NCBI GenBank assembly: GCA_024683955.1
Contig: JAIKXS010000010.1
Coordinates: 17,146-81,145, forward strand
Source: Desulfovibrio sp.
Lineage (GTDB): Bacteria; Desulfobacterota; Desulfovibrionia; Desulfovibrionales; Desulfovibrionaceae
Direction of reading: 5' to 3'
Length of the DNA: 64,000 nt
Shown: in pieces, positions 37,575 to 45,462 of the stretch
Layout of the letters: each line of letters starts with the position of its first letter
Numbering within the stretch: the first letter of the stretch is position 1
Position numbers and translations under genes: made by a program
The notes under the pieces: generated by a model
Told to the model about the DNA's origin: nothing
The model's database searches: none
What the model saw: only the letters and a program-made list of their open reading frames with translations

Positions 37575-38529
37575 CCGGGAGGAAGGCCCCCTACTCTCCC
37601 GCTTCAGTCTTTGGCTTGAGAGCCGAAACGCCCGTTCGACAACTTCAAGAGCCTATCTGACTGATCTTAGGCAGCTGGACGGCATCCTAAGCCCCCACGC
37701 TCTCTCCCTCGAGGATCCGTCCCGCATTACCAAACGCCATCTCGAGGGCTACGTGGCGACCCTCTTCCGCATGGGGCTCGACAAGGCCTCCATCGCACGC
37801 AAACTTGCGGCCTGCCGCTCCTTCTTCCGATTTCTTCTGCACGAAAAAATTCTGGAAGAGGACCCCACAAGCCACCTCAGAAATCCCAGACAGGATAAAA
37901 AGGAGGCACGCGTTCCCAACGTGGATGAAATGTTTGCCCTCCTGGATCAGCATGTCGAGGAAGACGAGGCCGTCAGACTCAGGGATACGGCCCTCCTCGA
38001 ACTCCTCTACGGATCCGGACTCCGCATCAGCGAAGCCCTCGCCCTGAACGTTCATGATGTCCGGGGAGCGAAGGGGCTCACCATCATGGGCAAGGGCTCA
38101 CGGGAGAGAATCGTGCCGTTAACGGACACGGCAAAGGAACGCCTCGCCGACTGGATCAACGCGAGGGAACAGCTGGCCCTTCGGCAGGAAGAGGCCCTTT
38201 TCGTGGGCGTGCGCGGGAAGCGTTTGCAGCGGCGGGAGGCTCTGCGGATCACGGAAAAATTCGGGGAACGTGCGGGCATCGCCGTCTCCCTGACCCCCCA
38301 CAGCATGCGTCACGCTTTTGCGACCCACCTCCTTGAGGGGGGCATGGATCTGCGCTCTGTACAGACCCTCCTCGGACATAAACGCCTTCAGACAACACAG
38401 CGCTACACGCACATAAGCCTGAACGAGCTGACCGCCGTCTACGACAGAGCCCATCCGAGAGCCCTCGGAGAAGAGAACGGGGAAACGAATCAGAAAAAGG
38501 AAGAGAAAGACCGTCCCGCAGAAACGTAA
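37543..38529 (+). CDS. xerC: Tyrosine recombinase XerC/XerD type
   Basis: 328 residues from the ATG at 37543 inside the end of the preceding gene; a GTG at 37564 would avoid most of the overlap. The SAM-like N-domain (about 15-110) is followed by the catalytic domain. Catalytic residues are intact: Arg in GSGLRISEAL, Lys in GKGSRER, HxxR in HSMRHAFATHL, His in LGHKRLQTTQ and nucleophile Tyr in RYTHI. Xer recombinases resolve chromosome dimers at dif during division; XerC is a guess over XerD, made from overall resemblance. A lysine/glutamate-rich tail follows. No integron or phage genes are near, so a housekeeping role is likely. Confidence 0.88.
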   Translation: MPQNGQDVDTNREEGPLLSRFSLWLESRNARSTTSRAYLTDLRQLDGILSPHALSLEDPSRITKRHLEGYVATLFRMGLDKASIARKLAACRSFFRFLLHEKILEEDPTSHLRNPRQDKKEARVPNVDEMFALLDQHVEEDEAVRLRDTALLELLYGSGLRISEALALNVHDVRGAKGLTIMGKGSRERIVPLTDTAKERLADWINAREQLALRQEEALFVGVRGKRLQRREALRITEKFGERAGIAVSLTPHSMRHAFATHLLEGGMDLRSVQTLLGHKRLQTTQRYTHISLNELTAVYDRAHPRALGEENGETNQKKEEKDRPAET

Positions 38530-38536
38530 AACAAAA

Positions 38537-38560
38537 AAGGCCTCTTTCACAAGAAGCCTT
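38537..38560. terminator. Intrinsic terminator between xerC and the 110-residue gene
   Basis: AAGGCCTCTT/AAGAAGCCTT stem of 10 bp with one mismatch and a 4-base loop. On the minus strand it is followed by TTTTTTGTTTT, a good intrinsic terminator for the gene ending at 38593; it may also work for xerC. Confidence 0.78.
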
Positions 38561-38592
38561 ATCACGTCCTGAAGACTCGGTTACACAGCGAT

Positions 38593-38925
38593 CTAGAGTT
38601 GCAGTTTCGAGGCGGGAATGGTGCTTGAACCAAAATTCAGCTTGCCCAGTCCGCCTGCAACCGTCAAATTGGTAACGGCCTCAATGTACTTGTCCTGCAA
38701 TTCCTTGGGGGTTGAGGAATAGCGGTACATAAAATGCTTTCCCTCAATGGTTCCCTCGAAGTTTGGTTCAAACGGATGGCCGTAGGGGAGAAGAACCATC
38801 TGCGCCCCCTGCTGGGTGGGAATGACCTGCAGGGCCCCCACATCCGTCAGACAATCTTTTTCCGCATCGTATTTGCCGATTACGAGTTCACCCGTCACCA
38901 GCTTGACCAATCGAATATCGTACAT
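38593..38925 (-). CDS. Conserved-looking 110-residue cytoplasmic protein, function unknown
   Basis: 110 residues; GAGG lies eight bases before the ATG. No signal or membrane segment. The N-terminal half (IRLVKLVTGELVIGKYD...VGALQVIPTQQGAQMVLLPYG) alternates hydrophobic strands and turns and resembles small LSm-like beta-barrel proteins by pattern only. The rest is mainly helical. It has its own terminator and is divergent from rnc, so it forms a one-gene unit. I assign no function. Confidence 0.75.
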   Translation of the reverse strand: MYDIRLVKLVTGELVIGKYDAEKDCLTDVGALQVIPTQQGAQMVLLPYGHPFEPNFEGTIEGKHFMYRYSSTPKELQDKYIEAVTNLTVAGGLGKLNFGSSTIPASKLQL

Positions 38926-39010
38926 ACTCTATACCTCAACACAGCGTATTCGGTTAAAAAGTCGTTTTTTTCGACGAATTTCTCTACTGCAAAAGAGTAA
39001 AAAAATCAAT

Positions 39011-39748
39011 ATGACACAGCATCCCACCCCGTCCGGGTCAACGGACCTACTTGAAAAAGCCCTGGGCTACACCTTCACGGACAGAGGGCTCCTCGATCTG
39101 GCCCTCACCCACACCTCCTGGGCCAATGAAAAGGCGGCCGACCATGGGCAGAAAACCAGGCACGAAAATATCCGAAACAACGAACGACTGGAATTTCTTG
39201 GCGATGCGGTCCTCGAGCTCTGTGTCTCCAACATTCTCTTCCACTCCTTTCCCTCCCTGCGTGAAGGATCCCTCACAAAAATCCGTTCAAGCCTCGTCAG
39301 CACAACGAATTTTGCGAACATGGCCAAAACGCTTGGCATTAATCACCTGATAAAATTGGGAAAGGGAGAGGAACTGCAGGGAGGAAGAGAGCGTGACTCT
39401 GTTCTGAGCGACGCCTTTGAAGCGGTCATTGCGGCCGTATATGAGGATGGCGGATACAAGGCTGCCATGAAGACCATCGAGGGTCTCTTCCACACCTACT
39501 GGAATCAGGACTGGGATGCGGAGACCGTGAAGGACAACAAGACAAGCCTGCAGGAGCTTGTGCAGCAGCGTTTTAAGACAACACCTCTCTATCAGCTTAC
39601 CAAAAGCGACGGGCCGGACCACGCAAAGACCTTCACGGTCCAGCTTACCCTTCCGGACGGAGCCGTTTTTCAGGCCACGGGCACAAGCTGCAAAAAAGCA
39701 GAACAGGAAGCAGCAGGAAAAGCTCTGCTATACTGCGCGAACCTCTGA
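39011..39748 (+). CDS. rnc: Ribonuclease III
   Basis: 245 residues from the ATG at 39011; the longer frame upstream runs through the divergent gene and is not real. The nuclease domain holds the signature NNERLEFLGDAVLEL with its acidic metal ligands and the second acidic pair in DAFEAVIAAVYEDGG. The double-stranded-RNA-binding domain occupies about 170-242 (DNKTSLQELVQQRF...CKKAEQEAAGKAL). It processes rRNA precursors and regulatory duplexes. In many bacteria era follows; here flagellin follows on the opposite strand. Confidence 0.95.
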   Translation: MTQHPTPSGSTDLLEKALGYTFTDRGLLDLALTHTSWANEKAADHGQKTRHENIRNNERLEFLGDAVLELCVSNILFHSFPSLREGSLTKIRSSLVSTTNFANMAKTLGINHLIKLGKGEELQGGRERDSVLSDAFEAVIAAVYEDGGYKAAMKTIEGLFHTYWNQDWDAETVKDNKTSLQELVQQRFKTTPLYQLTKSDGPDHAKTFTVQLTLPDGAVFQATGTSCKKAEQEAAGKALLYCANL

Positions 39749-39774
39749 CATCCCCAGAAAAGCCGTTTGAGGGT

Positions 39775-39801
39775 CCGGCCCGGGAACCACTCCCGGGCCG
39801 G
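39775..39801. terminator. Hairpin between convergent rnc and flagellin genes
   Basis: Perfect 11-bp GC-rich stem (CCGGCCCGGGA / TCCCGGGCCGG) with a 5-base loop. The plus-strand side is followed by TTGTCTTT, a moderate T-tract. It probably works in both directions. Confidence 0.7.
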
Positions 39802-39835
39802 TTGTCTTTGGGTCGCCTTAGCCACATGAGAAAAA

Positions 39836-40720
39836 CTAACCGATAAGCTGCATGGCCATCTGCGGCAAGGAGTTGGCCTGGGAAAGCATGGCAACCGCAC
39901 TCTGGGTGAGAATCTGGTTTCGGACGAACTGCGTCATTTCCGTTGCCACGTCCACGTCCGAAATTCGTGATTCGGCAGCCTGCAGATTTTCCGCCTGGGT
40001 TGTCAGGTTTGTAATGGTGTTCTCAAGCCTGTTCTGCATGGCGCCTATATGGGCGCGGATCTTGTCCTTGGACACAATGGCGTTCGTAAGGGCATTCAGA
40101 GCCTGCTGGGCACCCTGCTGGGTGGAAATCGAATACCCGGCCCCCGCAGCGGCATTGTTACCGACACCGAAGGCGGAAGCCGTGCAGCAGCCGATCTCGA
40201 TATAGTAGTAGTCTTCTGCCGAATCGTTGCTTGATCCAAAGTGCACCTTAAGTCTGCCGGTGCTCGTCATTCCCGAACCGTTATGAGTGCCGGAAAGGCT
40301 CCCGTTCAGAAGGTGGATTCCGTTGAAATCTGTTGCATTTGCGATTCGCGTGATTTCCGAAGCCATCTGCTGGTATTCAGACTCGATCATGAGACGCTGC
40401 GTGGAATCGTAGGTACCGGTGGCTGCCTGTTCCGCAAGCTCTTTCATGCGGATGAGTTTTTCGTCGATAACTCCGAGGGCACCGTCCGCGGTCTGGATGA
40501 GCGAAATCGCATCGTTTGCGTTGCGGACACCCTGTTGCAGGGCGGCGATGTCGGTACGCATGAGTTCGCGGATGGCAAGGCCCGCCGCATCGTCTGCAGC
40601 CGAATTGATACGCATGCCCGAGGACAGGCGCTGGGTTGAGGTGGACAAACGGTTGTAGTGAGAATTTAACGCGTTGGCAACGTTTGTTGCCATAAGGTTG
40701 TGGTTAACGACCAAAGACAT
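39836..40720 (-). CDS. fliC: Flagellin
   Basis: 294 residues, compact for a flagellin. AGGAGGGAG precedes the ATG. The conserved N-terminal D0/D1 (SLVVNHNLMATNVANALN, RLSSGMRINSAADDAAGLAI) and C-terminal D1/D0 (SRISDVDVATEMTQFVRNQIL, LSQANSLPQMAMQLIG) are complete. The surface part between about 135 and 205 is short and contains an adjacent cysteine pair (IEIGCCTASAFG, Cys178-179), uncommon in flagellins. Ser/Thr/Gly-rich stretches (SLSGTHNGSGMTSTG) could carry glycans. Transcription is predicted from the sigma-54 promoter at 40761. Confidence 0.96.
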   Translation of the reverse strand: MSLVVNHNLMATNVANALNSHYNRLSTSTQRLSSGMRINSAADDAAGLAIRELMRTDIAALQQGVRNANDAISLIQTADGALGVIDEKLIRMKELAEQAATGTYDSTQRLMIESEYQQMASEITRIANATDFNGIHLLNGSLSGTHNGSGMTSTGRLKVHFGSSNDSAEDYYYIEIGCCTASAFGVGNNAAAGAGYSISTQQGAQQALNALTNAIVSKDKIRAHIGAMQNRLENTITNLTTQAENLQAAESRISDVDVATEMTQFVRNQILTQSAVAMLSQANSLPQMAMQLIG

Positions 40721-41278
40721 AGGACTCCCTCCTACTGGCTAAAGTTAAGCTACAAAGCTATTGCAGAAGGCGTGCCAAGTATATACAAATTAAATAAAAT
40801 CGGTAAGTTACAAAAAGTCTTGAAAAAGTTTTTCTTCAAATGCCCTCCTTTCTGCCAGATTATCCGCCCGAACGGAAAAAACTGCCCTGAACGGACGTCT
40901 CCATAAGAACGGCGACAAAACGCGAAAAACGAAGAGGGGAGCAGATATTCAGGAGGAGGGAAAAAAAGTACGGGTATCAGCAGCGTCCGGGAAATTTGGC
41001 AGTATTTTGACAATGGTCTCAGGAGTACAATCTGATAGGCAGGGTCAGCGGAAAAAGATCGGCAACGAAAACATGCCTACAACGCACAAAGGCAGGGCAC
41101 GTCAGAACGGGGCAAAAACGTGGCAAGAGGCCCTCTGTTCCGGCTTTTTCCTCCGCTTCTTCCTACTTTCACAATCTTATGCTAGAGAATCGATATCCTC
41201 GGGGGAAAGGGGAAAGGAGAGAAGACGCCTGACGTGACTCCGGCGTTCAACACAGTGCTCACCAGAAAGGCGGACGGC
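40721..41278. other. Divergent gap between flagellin and precorrin-2 dehydrogenase genes
   Basis: 558 bases. It holds the flagellin promoter near its left end. On the right an isolated TTGACA near 41007 has no -10 at proper distance (TACAAT follows at 13 bases). No RNA or small gene recognised. Confidence 0.45.
40761..40778 (-). promoter_or_regulatory. Sigma-54 promoter of the flagellin gene
   Basis: On the minus strand TTGGCACG-N4-CTGCA matches the consensus TGGCAC-N5-TTGCA except for one base, with correct GG-GC spacing. Transcription would start near 40752, giving a leader of about 31 bases ending in a strong binding site. Confidence 0.85.
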
Positions 41279-42016
41279 ATGCAGGAACCCACAAAACACT
41301 TTTACCACATAGCCATTTCGCTTGCGGACAGAATCTGTCTCATCGCAGGCCTCGGCCGGGTCGGAAAAAGGAAACTTGCAGGGCTCCTTGCCCTTGGGAC
41401 CGAAGCGCCGGAACGCATACTGCTCTTTGAACCCAGGCCGGACGAACCGCTCAGGGCCCTTCTCAGGGATCATCCGCGTCTCATCCTTTTTGAGCGCTCT
41501 CCCACGCCCCTTGATCTTCTCAGGGCAACTCTTATCTTTGCCTGTACCGGAAACCTCTCCCTCAACAGGGATATCGCGCTCTTCTGCCGGGAGCACAGTA
41601 TCCTTTGCAACTGCACGAGCGATCCCGAGCTTGGCGATGTAGAAATTCCGGCGCAGGTGGATCTTGACCCGATGGTTCTGACTCTTTCAACGGGTGGGGC
41701 CAGTCCGGCCCTTGCACGTGTGTGGAAGGAAGAACTGCGGAAATGGGGCGAGGGAAAACGCCCAATGCTGCTTCTTATGCGGCGTCTGCGCCCTCTTGTC
41801 CTGGCTCGCAAGGCCCCGCAGGAAGAAAATCAGAAGCTCTTCCGGGCCCTTGCCGAAAGCGCCCTCGAAACCCTGCTCGCAAACGCCGAGCAGGAAAAGG
41901 CCTGGCAGCTTTTGCACTCGCTTCTGCCGGACCCCATGAAAAAACAGGCAAAACCTCTTATCGAAGAACTTTTTGGAACGAATGCCATACCTGTGCGACA
42001 GTCACGGAAACACTGA
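41279..42016 (+). CDS. Precorrin-2 dehydrogenase / sirohydrochlorin ferrochelatase (Met8/CysG-N type)
   Basis: 245 residues from the ATG at 41279 (AAGG eight bases upstream); a GTG at 41234 is less likely. It has the NAD-binding ICLIAGLGRVGKRKLAGLL at the N-terminus, CNCTSDPELGDVEIPA, and LTLSTGGASPALARVWKEEL, all characteristic of the family. It oxidises precorrin-2 to sirohydrochlorin and may insert iron to make sirohaem, the cofactor of dissimilatory sulfite reductase. In sulfate reducers the same route continues to haem. It heads a run with the HemX-like gene and hemA. Confidence 0.88.
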   Translation: MQEPTKHFYHIAISLADRICLIAGLGRVGKRKLAGLLALGTEAPERILLFEPRPDEPLRALLRDHPRLILFERSPTPLDLLRATLIFACTGNLSLNRDIALFCREHSILCNCTSDPELGDVEIPAQVDLDPMVLTLSTGGASPALARVWKEELRKWGEGKRPMLLLMRRLRPLVLARKAPQEENQKLFRALAESALETLLANAEQEKAWQLLHSLLPDPMKKQAKPLIEELFGTNAIPVRQSRKH

Positions 42017-42117
42017 CCTGCAGGCCATGTTCCGCGTATTCTTTTCAACGAAAAAAGCCGCGGCCGAAACGGATTCAGCCCGCTTCTGTCCGTGGCACGA
42101 CTCGTAAAGGATGCACT

Positions 42118-42963
42118 ATGCAGGATCTTCTATCTTCACCGATCCTCTCTCATTCCCTCTCTCTTTTCCTCATTCTTGCCTGCTATCTCGTGGCAACGGT
42201 CACGGGGCTCACGGCCCTCTCTGCCCGCATGCCGCGTCTTCTCCTCTCCTCCTGCGTTCTTGCCCTCTTCGCCTTTCTCTTTCAGACAATGACCCTGATA
42301 CTGGGTTACCACAAGACCTTTGGAGATGGGCTCAGCGGCGGCGCCTACCTGCAGCTTTTTGCCTGGTTCATCATGCTTGCCGCGGTCCTTCTCTGGTTCA
42401 AGCTCCGAAAACCCGCGGCCATGGCCCTCTCGAGTCCGCTCTGTGCAGCCCTCTTCGCCATGTCCATCCCCTATATGCAGCAGTCCATCCGTCTTCCGGA
42501 TTCACTTAACTATTCCTTCTACATGCTCCATATGGGAACTCTCTTCGCCGCTCTGGCGCTCATGGCCGTAGCCTGCCTCGTCAGCATGCTCTTTCTTATC
42601 CTTGAACGCAGCATCAAGCGCAAGGAACGCGTCAAGGGGTTTCTGGAGGATATTCCGGCCCTTTCGGCCCTCGACACCGTCAACGGATTCTGTATTCTGG
42701 CAAGTTTTCCTCTCTATACCGTGGGCATTCTGACAGGAATTCTCAGTGCCAAGCCCGTCTTCGGGACAAGCTTCAGCGGGGATCCCAAGGAAATCGTCAG
42801 CATCCTTATCTGGCTTGTTCTGGCGTTTATCTTTCATTCCCGCATCGCAAGGGCATGGAGCGGAAAAAAACCAGCCATCGCCATGATCTGCGTTTTTCTG
42901 CTGAGTCTGTTCTCCCTCTTTGTCGTCAATACGCTTATGCAGTCCCATCATACCTTTCACTAA
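42118..42963 (+). CDS. CcsA/HemX-like cytochrome c assembly membrane protein
   Basis: 281 residues from the ATG at 42118 preceded by AAAGGA; the longer frame upstream overlaps the previous gene and is not real. Eight hydrophobic segments are visible (for example SLFLILACYLVATVTGL, LALFAFLFQTMTLIL, LFAWFIMLAAVLLWFKL, LIWLVLAFIFHS). Conserved histidines sit near segment ends (YHKT, MLHMG, FHSRIA). Proteins of this type next to hemA are called HemX and may help HemA or haem delivery; CcsA proteins bring haem to apocytochrome c. It lies 13 bases before hemA. Confidence 0.85.
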   Translation: MQDLLSSPILSHSLSLFLILACYLVATVTGLTALSARMPRLLLSSCVLALFAFLFQTMTLILGYHKTFGDGLSGGAYLQLFAWFIMLAAVLLWFKLRKPAAMALSSPLCAALFAMSIPYMQQSIRLPDSLNYSFYMLHMGTLFAALALMAVACLVSMLFLILERSIKRKERVKGFLEDIPALSALDTVNGFCILASFPLYTVGILTGILSAKPVFGTSFSGDPKEIVSILIWLVLAFIFHSRIARAWSGKKPAIAMICVFLLSLFSLFVVNTLMQSHHTFH

Positions 42964-42975
42964 ACAACAATACGC

Positions 42976-44235
42976 ATGGACACTTCTATTTATCTTGTGG
43001 GTCTGAACCACCGCACCGCGGATGTGGATATCCGCGAACGTTTTGCCCTGACCAATCATTGCAGCGGGGAGACCTGGTGTATTCCGGTCACGGAAACCAT
43101 TAGGGAAAACATCATCCTCTCAACCTGTAACCGGGTCGAAGTTCTTGCCGTCGGCAGGGAGGGAACAAAGGAGGAAATTCTTTCCGCCTGGGCGAAGGCC
43201 AGGGAGGAGTCAAAGGAACTCCTTTCCTCCTGTACCTACGCCTACACGGGTGAAGAAGCCATACGCCATCTCTTTCTTGTGGCCTCAAGTCTCGATTCCA
43301 TGGTTGTCGGAGAGCCGCAGATCCTTGGGCAGCTGAAAAAGGCCTATAAACAGGCCTCGTCCGCAAAAAAAACGGGTCCGATCCTGAACCGTCTCCTTCA
43401 CAAGGCCTTTTCCGTGGCAAAACGCGTGCGCACGGAAACTGCCGTTGCCTCAAGCGCAGTATCCATAAGTTACGCTGCCGTGGAACTTGCGAAACGGATC
43501 TTCGGCGACATGGGAAAACACAGGGCCATGCTCATAGGAGCGGGGGAAATGGCCGAACTGGCGGCGAAGCATCTGCTTTCAGCCGGAATCAGAAATCTCT
43601 ATGTGGCAAACAGAACCTTTTCCCGCGCCGAGGCCCTGGCCGATGAATTCGGTGGTAAGGCCATCCCCTTCGAGCAGATTTTCGAACACCTTTCATCAGT
43701 TGACATCATCATCACCTCGACCGGCTCGACCGAGCCGATCATTCGCGCCAAAAATATAACGGGTGTTTTGCATGAACGCAAAAACACCCCGATGTTCTTT
43801 ATTGACATTGCCGTGCCCCGTGATGTTGACCCGGATGTCAACGGCATCGACAATGTCTATCTCTATGACATTGATGATCTGCAGGAAATTGTTGAGGACA
43901 ACCTCACAAACCGTCAGGATGAAGCCAAAAAGGCGCGGAACATTGTTCAGGAAGAGGTGGAATACTACAACAGGTGGCTGAAAAGTCTTGAAATACAACC
44001 AACAATAGTTGCGCTTCTCAAGCAGCATGAAGACATGGCCATGGCGGAACTCGAATACACGTCAAAGCATCTCAACCTGGATGAGGAGCAGATGGCCGCC
44101 CTGCGCGTCATGCTCTCCTCCCTCGTTAACAAGCTCGATCACGCCCCGCTCATGTATCTCAAGGGGGAAAACAACCACAAGGAACAGCTTGAACGTATCG
44201 CTACCATACGTCACGTCTTTGGTCTGCCGTCCTGA
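42976..44235 (+). CDS. hemA: Glutamyl-tRNA reductase
   Basis: 419 residues. It reduces glutamyl-tRNA with NADPH to glutamate-1-semialdehyde, the first step of tetrapyrrole synthesis. The N-terminus has GLNHRTADVDIRERFA and the catalytic cysteine in LSTCNRVE. The signature SSLDSMVVGEPQILGQLK, the NADPH site (MLIGAGEMAELAAKHL) and the C-terminal dimerisation helix are present. It is preceded by the HemX-like gene and followed after 5 bases by tilS, so the whole set may be one transcript. Confidence 0.96.
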   Translation: MDTSIYLVGLNHRTADVDIRERFALTNHCSGETWCIPVTETIRENIILSTCNRVEVLAVGREGTKEEILSAWAKAREESKELLSSCTYAYTGEEAIRHLFLVASSLDSMVVGEPQILGQLKKAYKQASSAKKTGPILNRLLHKAFSVAKRVRTETAVASSAVSISYAAVELAKRIFGDMGKHRAMLIGAGEMAELAAKHLLSAGIRNLYVANRTFSRAEALADEFGGKAIPFEQIFEHLSSVDIIITSTGSTEPIIRAKNITGVLHERKNTPMFFIDIAVPRDVDPDVNGIDNVYLYDIDDLQEIVEDNLTNRQDEAKKARNIVQEEVEYYNRWLKSLEIQPTIVALLKQHEDMAMAELEYTSKHLNLDEEQMAALRVMLSSLVNKLDHAPLMYLKGENNHKEQLERIATIRHVFGLPS

Positions 44236-44240
44236 GCATC

Positions 44241-45311
44241 ATGCCGATAAAAAACACTCTGGAATCCCTTTCACCCTTCTCCGCACGATTTTGTCTGGAC
44301 GTTGAAAAACACTGCCGTGATATCGGACTGCACGACTGTCATAGTATTCTGGCCATCTCAGGCGGCGCCGATTCCACCGCCCTCGCCATGATTCTGGCTC
44401 TTCTGCGGAAACGACTCGGTCTCACGCTGTCGGCCGTGACCATCGATCACGGACTCCGCGAAGAGGCAAAAGAGGAGATCAGGGGTGTTTTACGACTCAC
44501 AACGGCCCTCGGCATTCCGACCGTAACGGACTCGGTTGATGTCCGTGCCTGCGCGCGGAACTGGAAGATGGGAATAGAGGAAGCCGGGCGAAAAGCGCGC
44601 TACAAGGTCCTTGAGCGGGAACGCCTCCGCCTTGGAGCAGATCTCATATGCACAGGCCATCAGGCCGATGACCTGGCGGAAGACATTCTTATGCGCCTCC
44701 TTCGGGGAAGCGGATGGCCGGCCCTTGGCGGCATGAAGCCCCTCGACGCCAAACGCCACCTTGTCCGCCCCCTGCTCCCCGTTCCCGCAATGCGGCTCCG
44801 TCTTTTTTTGCAGGATATCGGTGTATCCTGGTTTGAGGACGCATCAAACAGCGATGAGCGCTTCACGAGGAACCGTATCCGCCACACCCTTCTCCCCCTG
44901 GCAACGCAGGAAAACCCGAACTTTCTTTCCCACTGCCAAACACTTGCCTCCCTGGCATCTCTCGATGCGCAGTTCTTCTCCGCTGAACTTGAAAAGGCCC
45001 TCCGCAGCTGTCCCATCGAGCGGGAGGACGGCCCGGTTCTCCATCTCAAAAAAGATCTTCTTGCCGCCCTCCATCCATCCCTGAGGCTTCGCCTCTATAA
45101 AATGGTGCTGACGGAGCTCATGAAGGAGGAAGGCATAGACGTCTTCGTCGGTTCCACCCATCTTTTTGCCATTGAGAACTGTCTTGTCAAAAGGGGTTCA
45201 GGCGTTCTCTCCCTGCCGAAAGGCATCGAAGTCCGGATTGCAAGGCATGCCATACGGATTCTTCGCACACCGACACCGCACACCTCATCAACAAAGAAGG
45301 TCATCAGCTGA
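44241..45311 (+). CDS. tilS: tRNA(Ile)-lysidine synthase
   Basis: 356 residues. It converts the wobble cytidine of the CAU-anticodon tRNA-Ile to lysidine. The PP-loop is AISGGADSTALAM near residue 37, followed by TIDHGLREEA, CTGHQADDLAEDILMRLLRGSGW and the substrate loop NSDERFTRNRIRH. The C-terminal part is shorter than in E. coli (432 residues). It ends shortly before the hairpin at 45417 and is probably the last gene of the haem run. Confidence 0.94.
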   Translation: MPIKNTLESLSPFSARFCLDVEKHCRDIGLHDCHSILAISGGADSTALAMILALLRKRLGLTLSAVTIDHGLREEAKEEIRGVLRLTTALGIPTVTDSVDVRACARNWKMGIEEAGRKARYKVLERERLRLGADLICTGHQADDLAEDILMRLLRGSGWPALGGMKPLDAKRHLVRPLLPVPAMRLRLFLQDIGVSWFEDASNSDERFTRNRIRHTLLPLATQENPNFLSHCQTLASLASLDAQFFSAELEKALRSCPIEREDGPVLHLKKDLLAALHPSLRLRLYKMVLTELMKEEGIDVFVGSTHLFAIENCLVKRGSGVLSLPKGIEVRIARHAIRILRTPTPHTSSTKKVIS

Positions 45312-45416
45312 CATCCGGCAAGCCGGGAGTGCGGCATCCGTTGCCGTGCAAAAATTGGCAGGGCCCAGGAGAGAATTTCCGCCGGGTGTACGAATGCATT
45401 GGCGTTCTCTCTCGGA

Positions 45417-45462
45417 GAATAAAGAAGCTCCCGCAGGATTTCCTGCGGGAGCTTCTTTATTC
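45417..45462. terminator. 22-bp perfect bidirectional terminator after tilS
   Basis: The arms GAATAAAGAAGCTCCCGCAGGA and their exact complement flank a central TT. The 3' arm ends GCTTCTTTATTC, giving T-rich ends on both strands. The stop codon of the minus-strand reductase gene (TAA at 45459-45457) lies within the stem. Confidence 0.88.

Noticed and set aside
41007..41030. Sigma-70 promoter TTGACA...TACAAT before the precorrin-2 dehydrogenase gene
   Set aside because: The spacer is only 13 bases, outside the functional range.
42961..42985. Promoter in front of hemA
   Set aside because: Only 13 bases separate it from the HemX-like gene; no promoter-like boxes.
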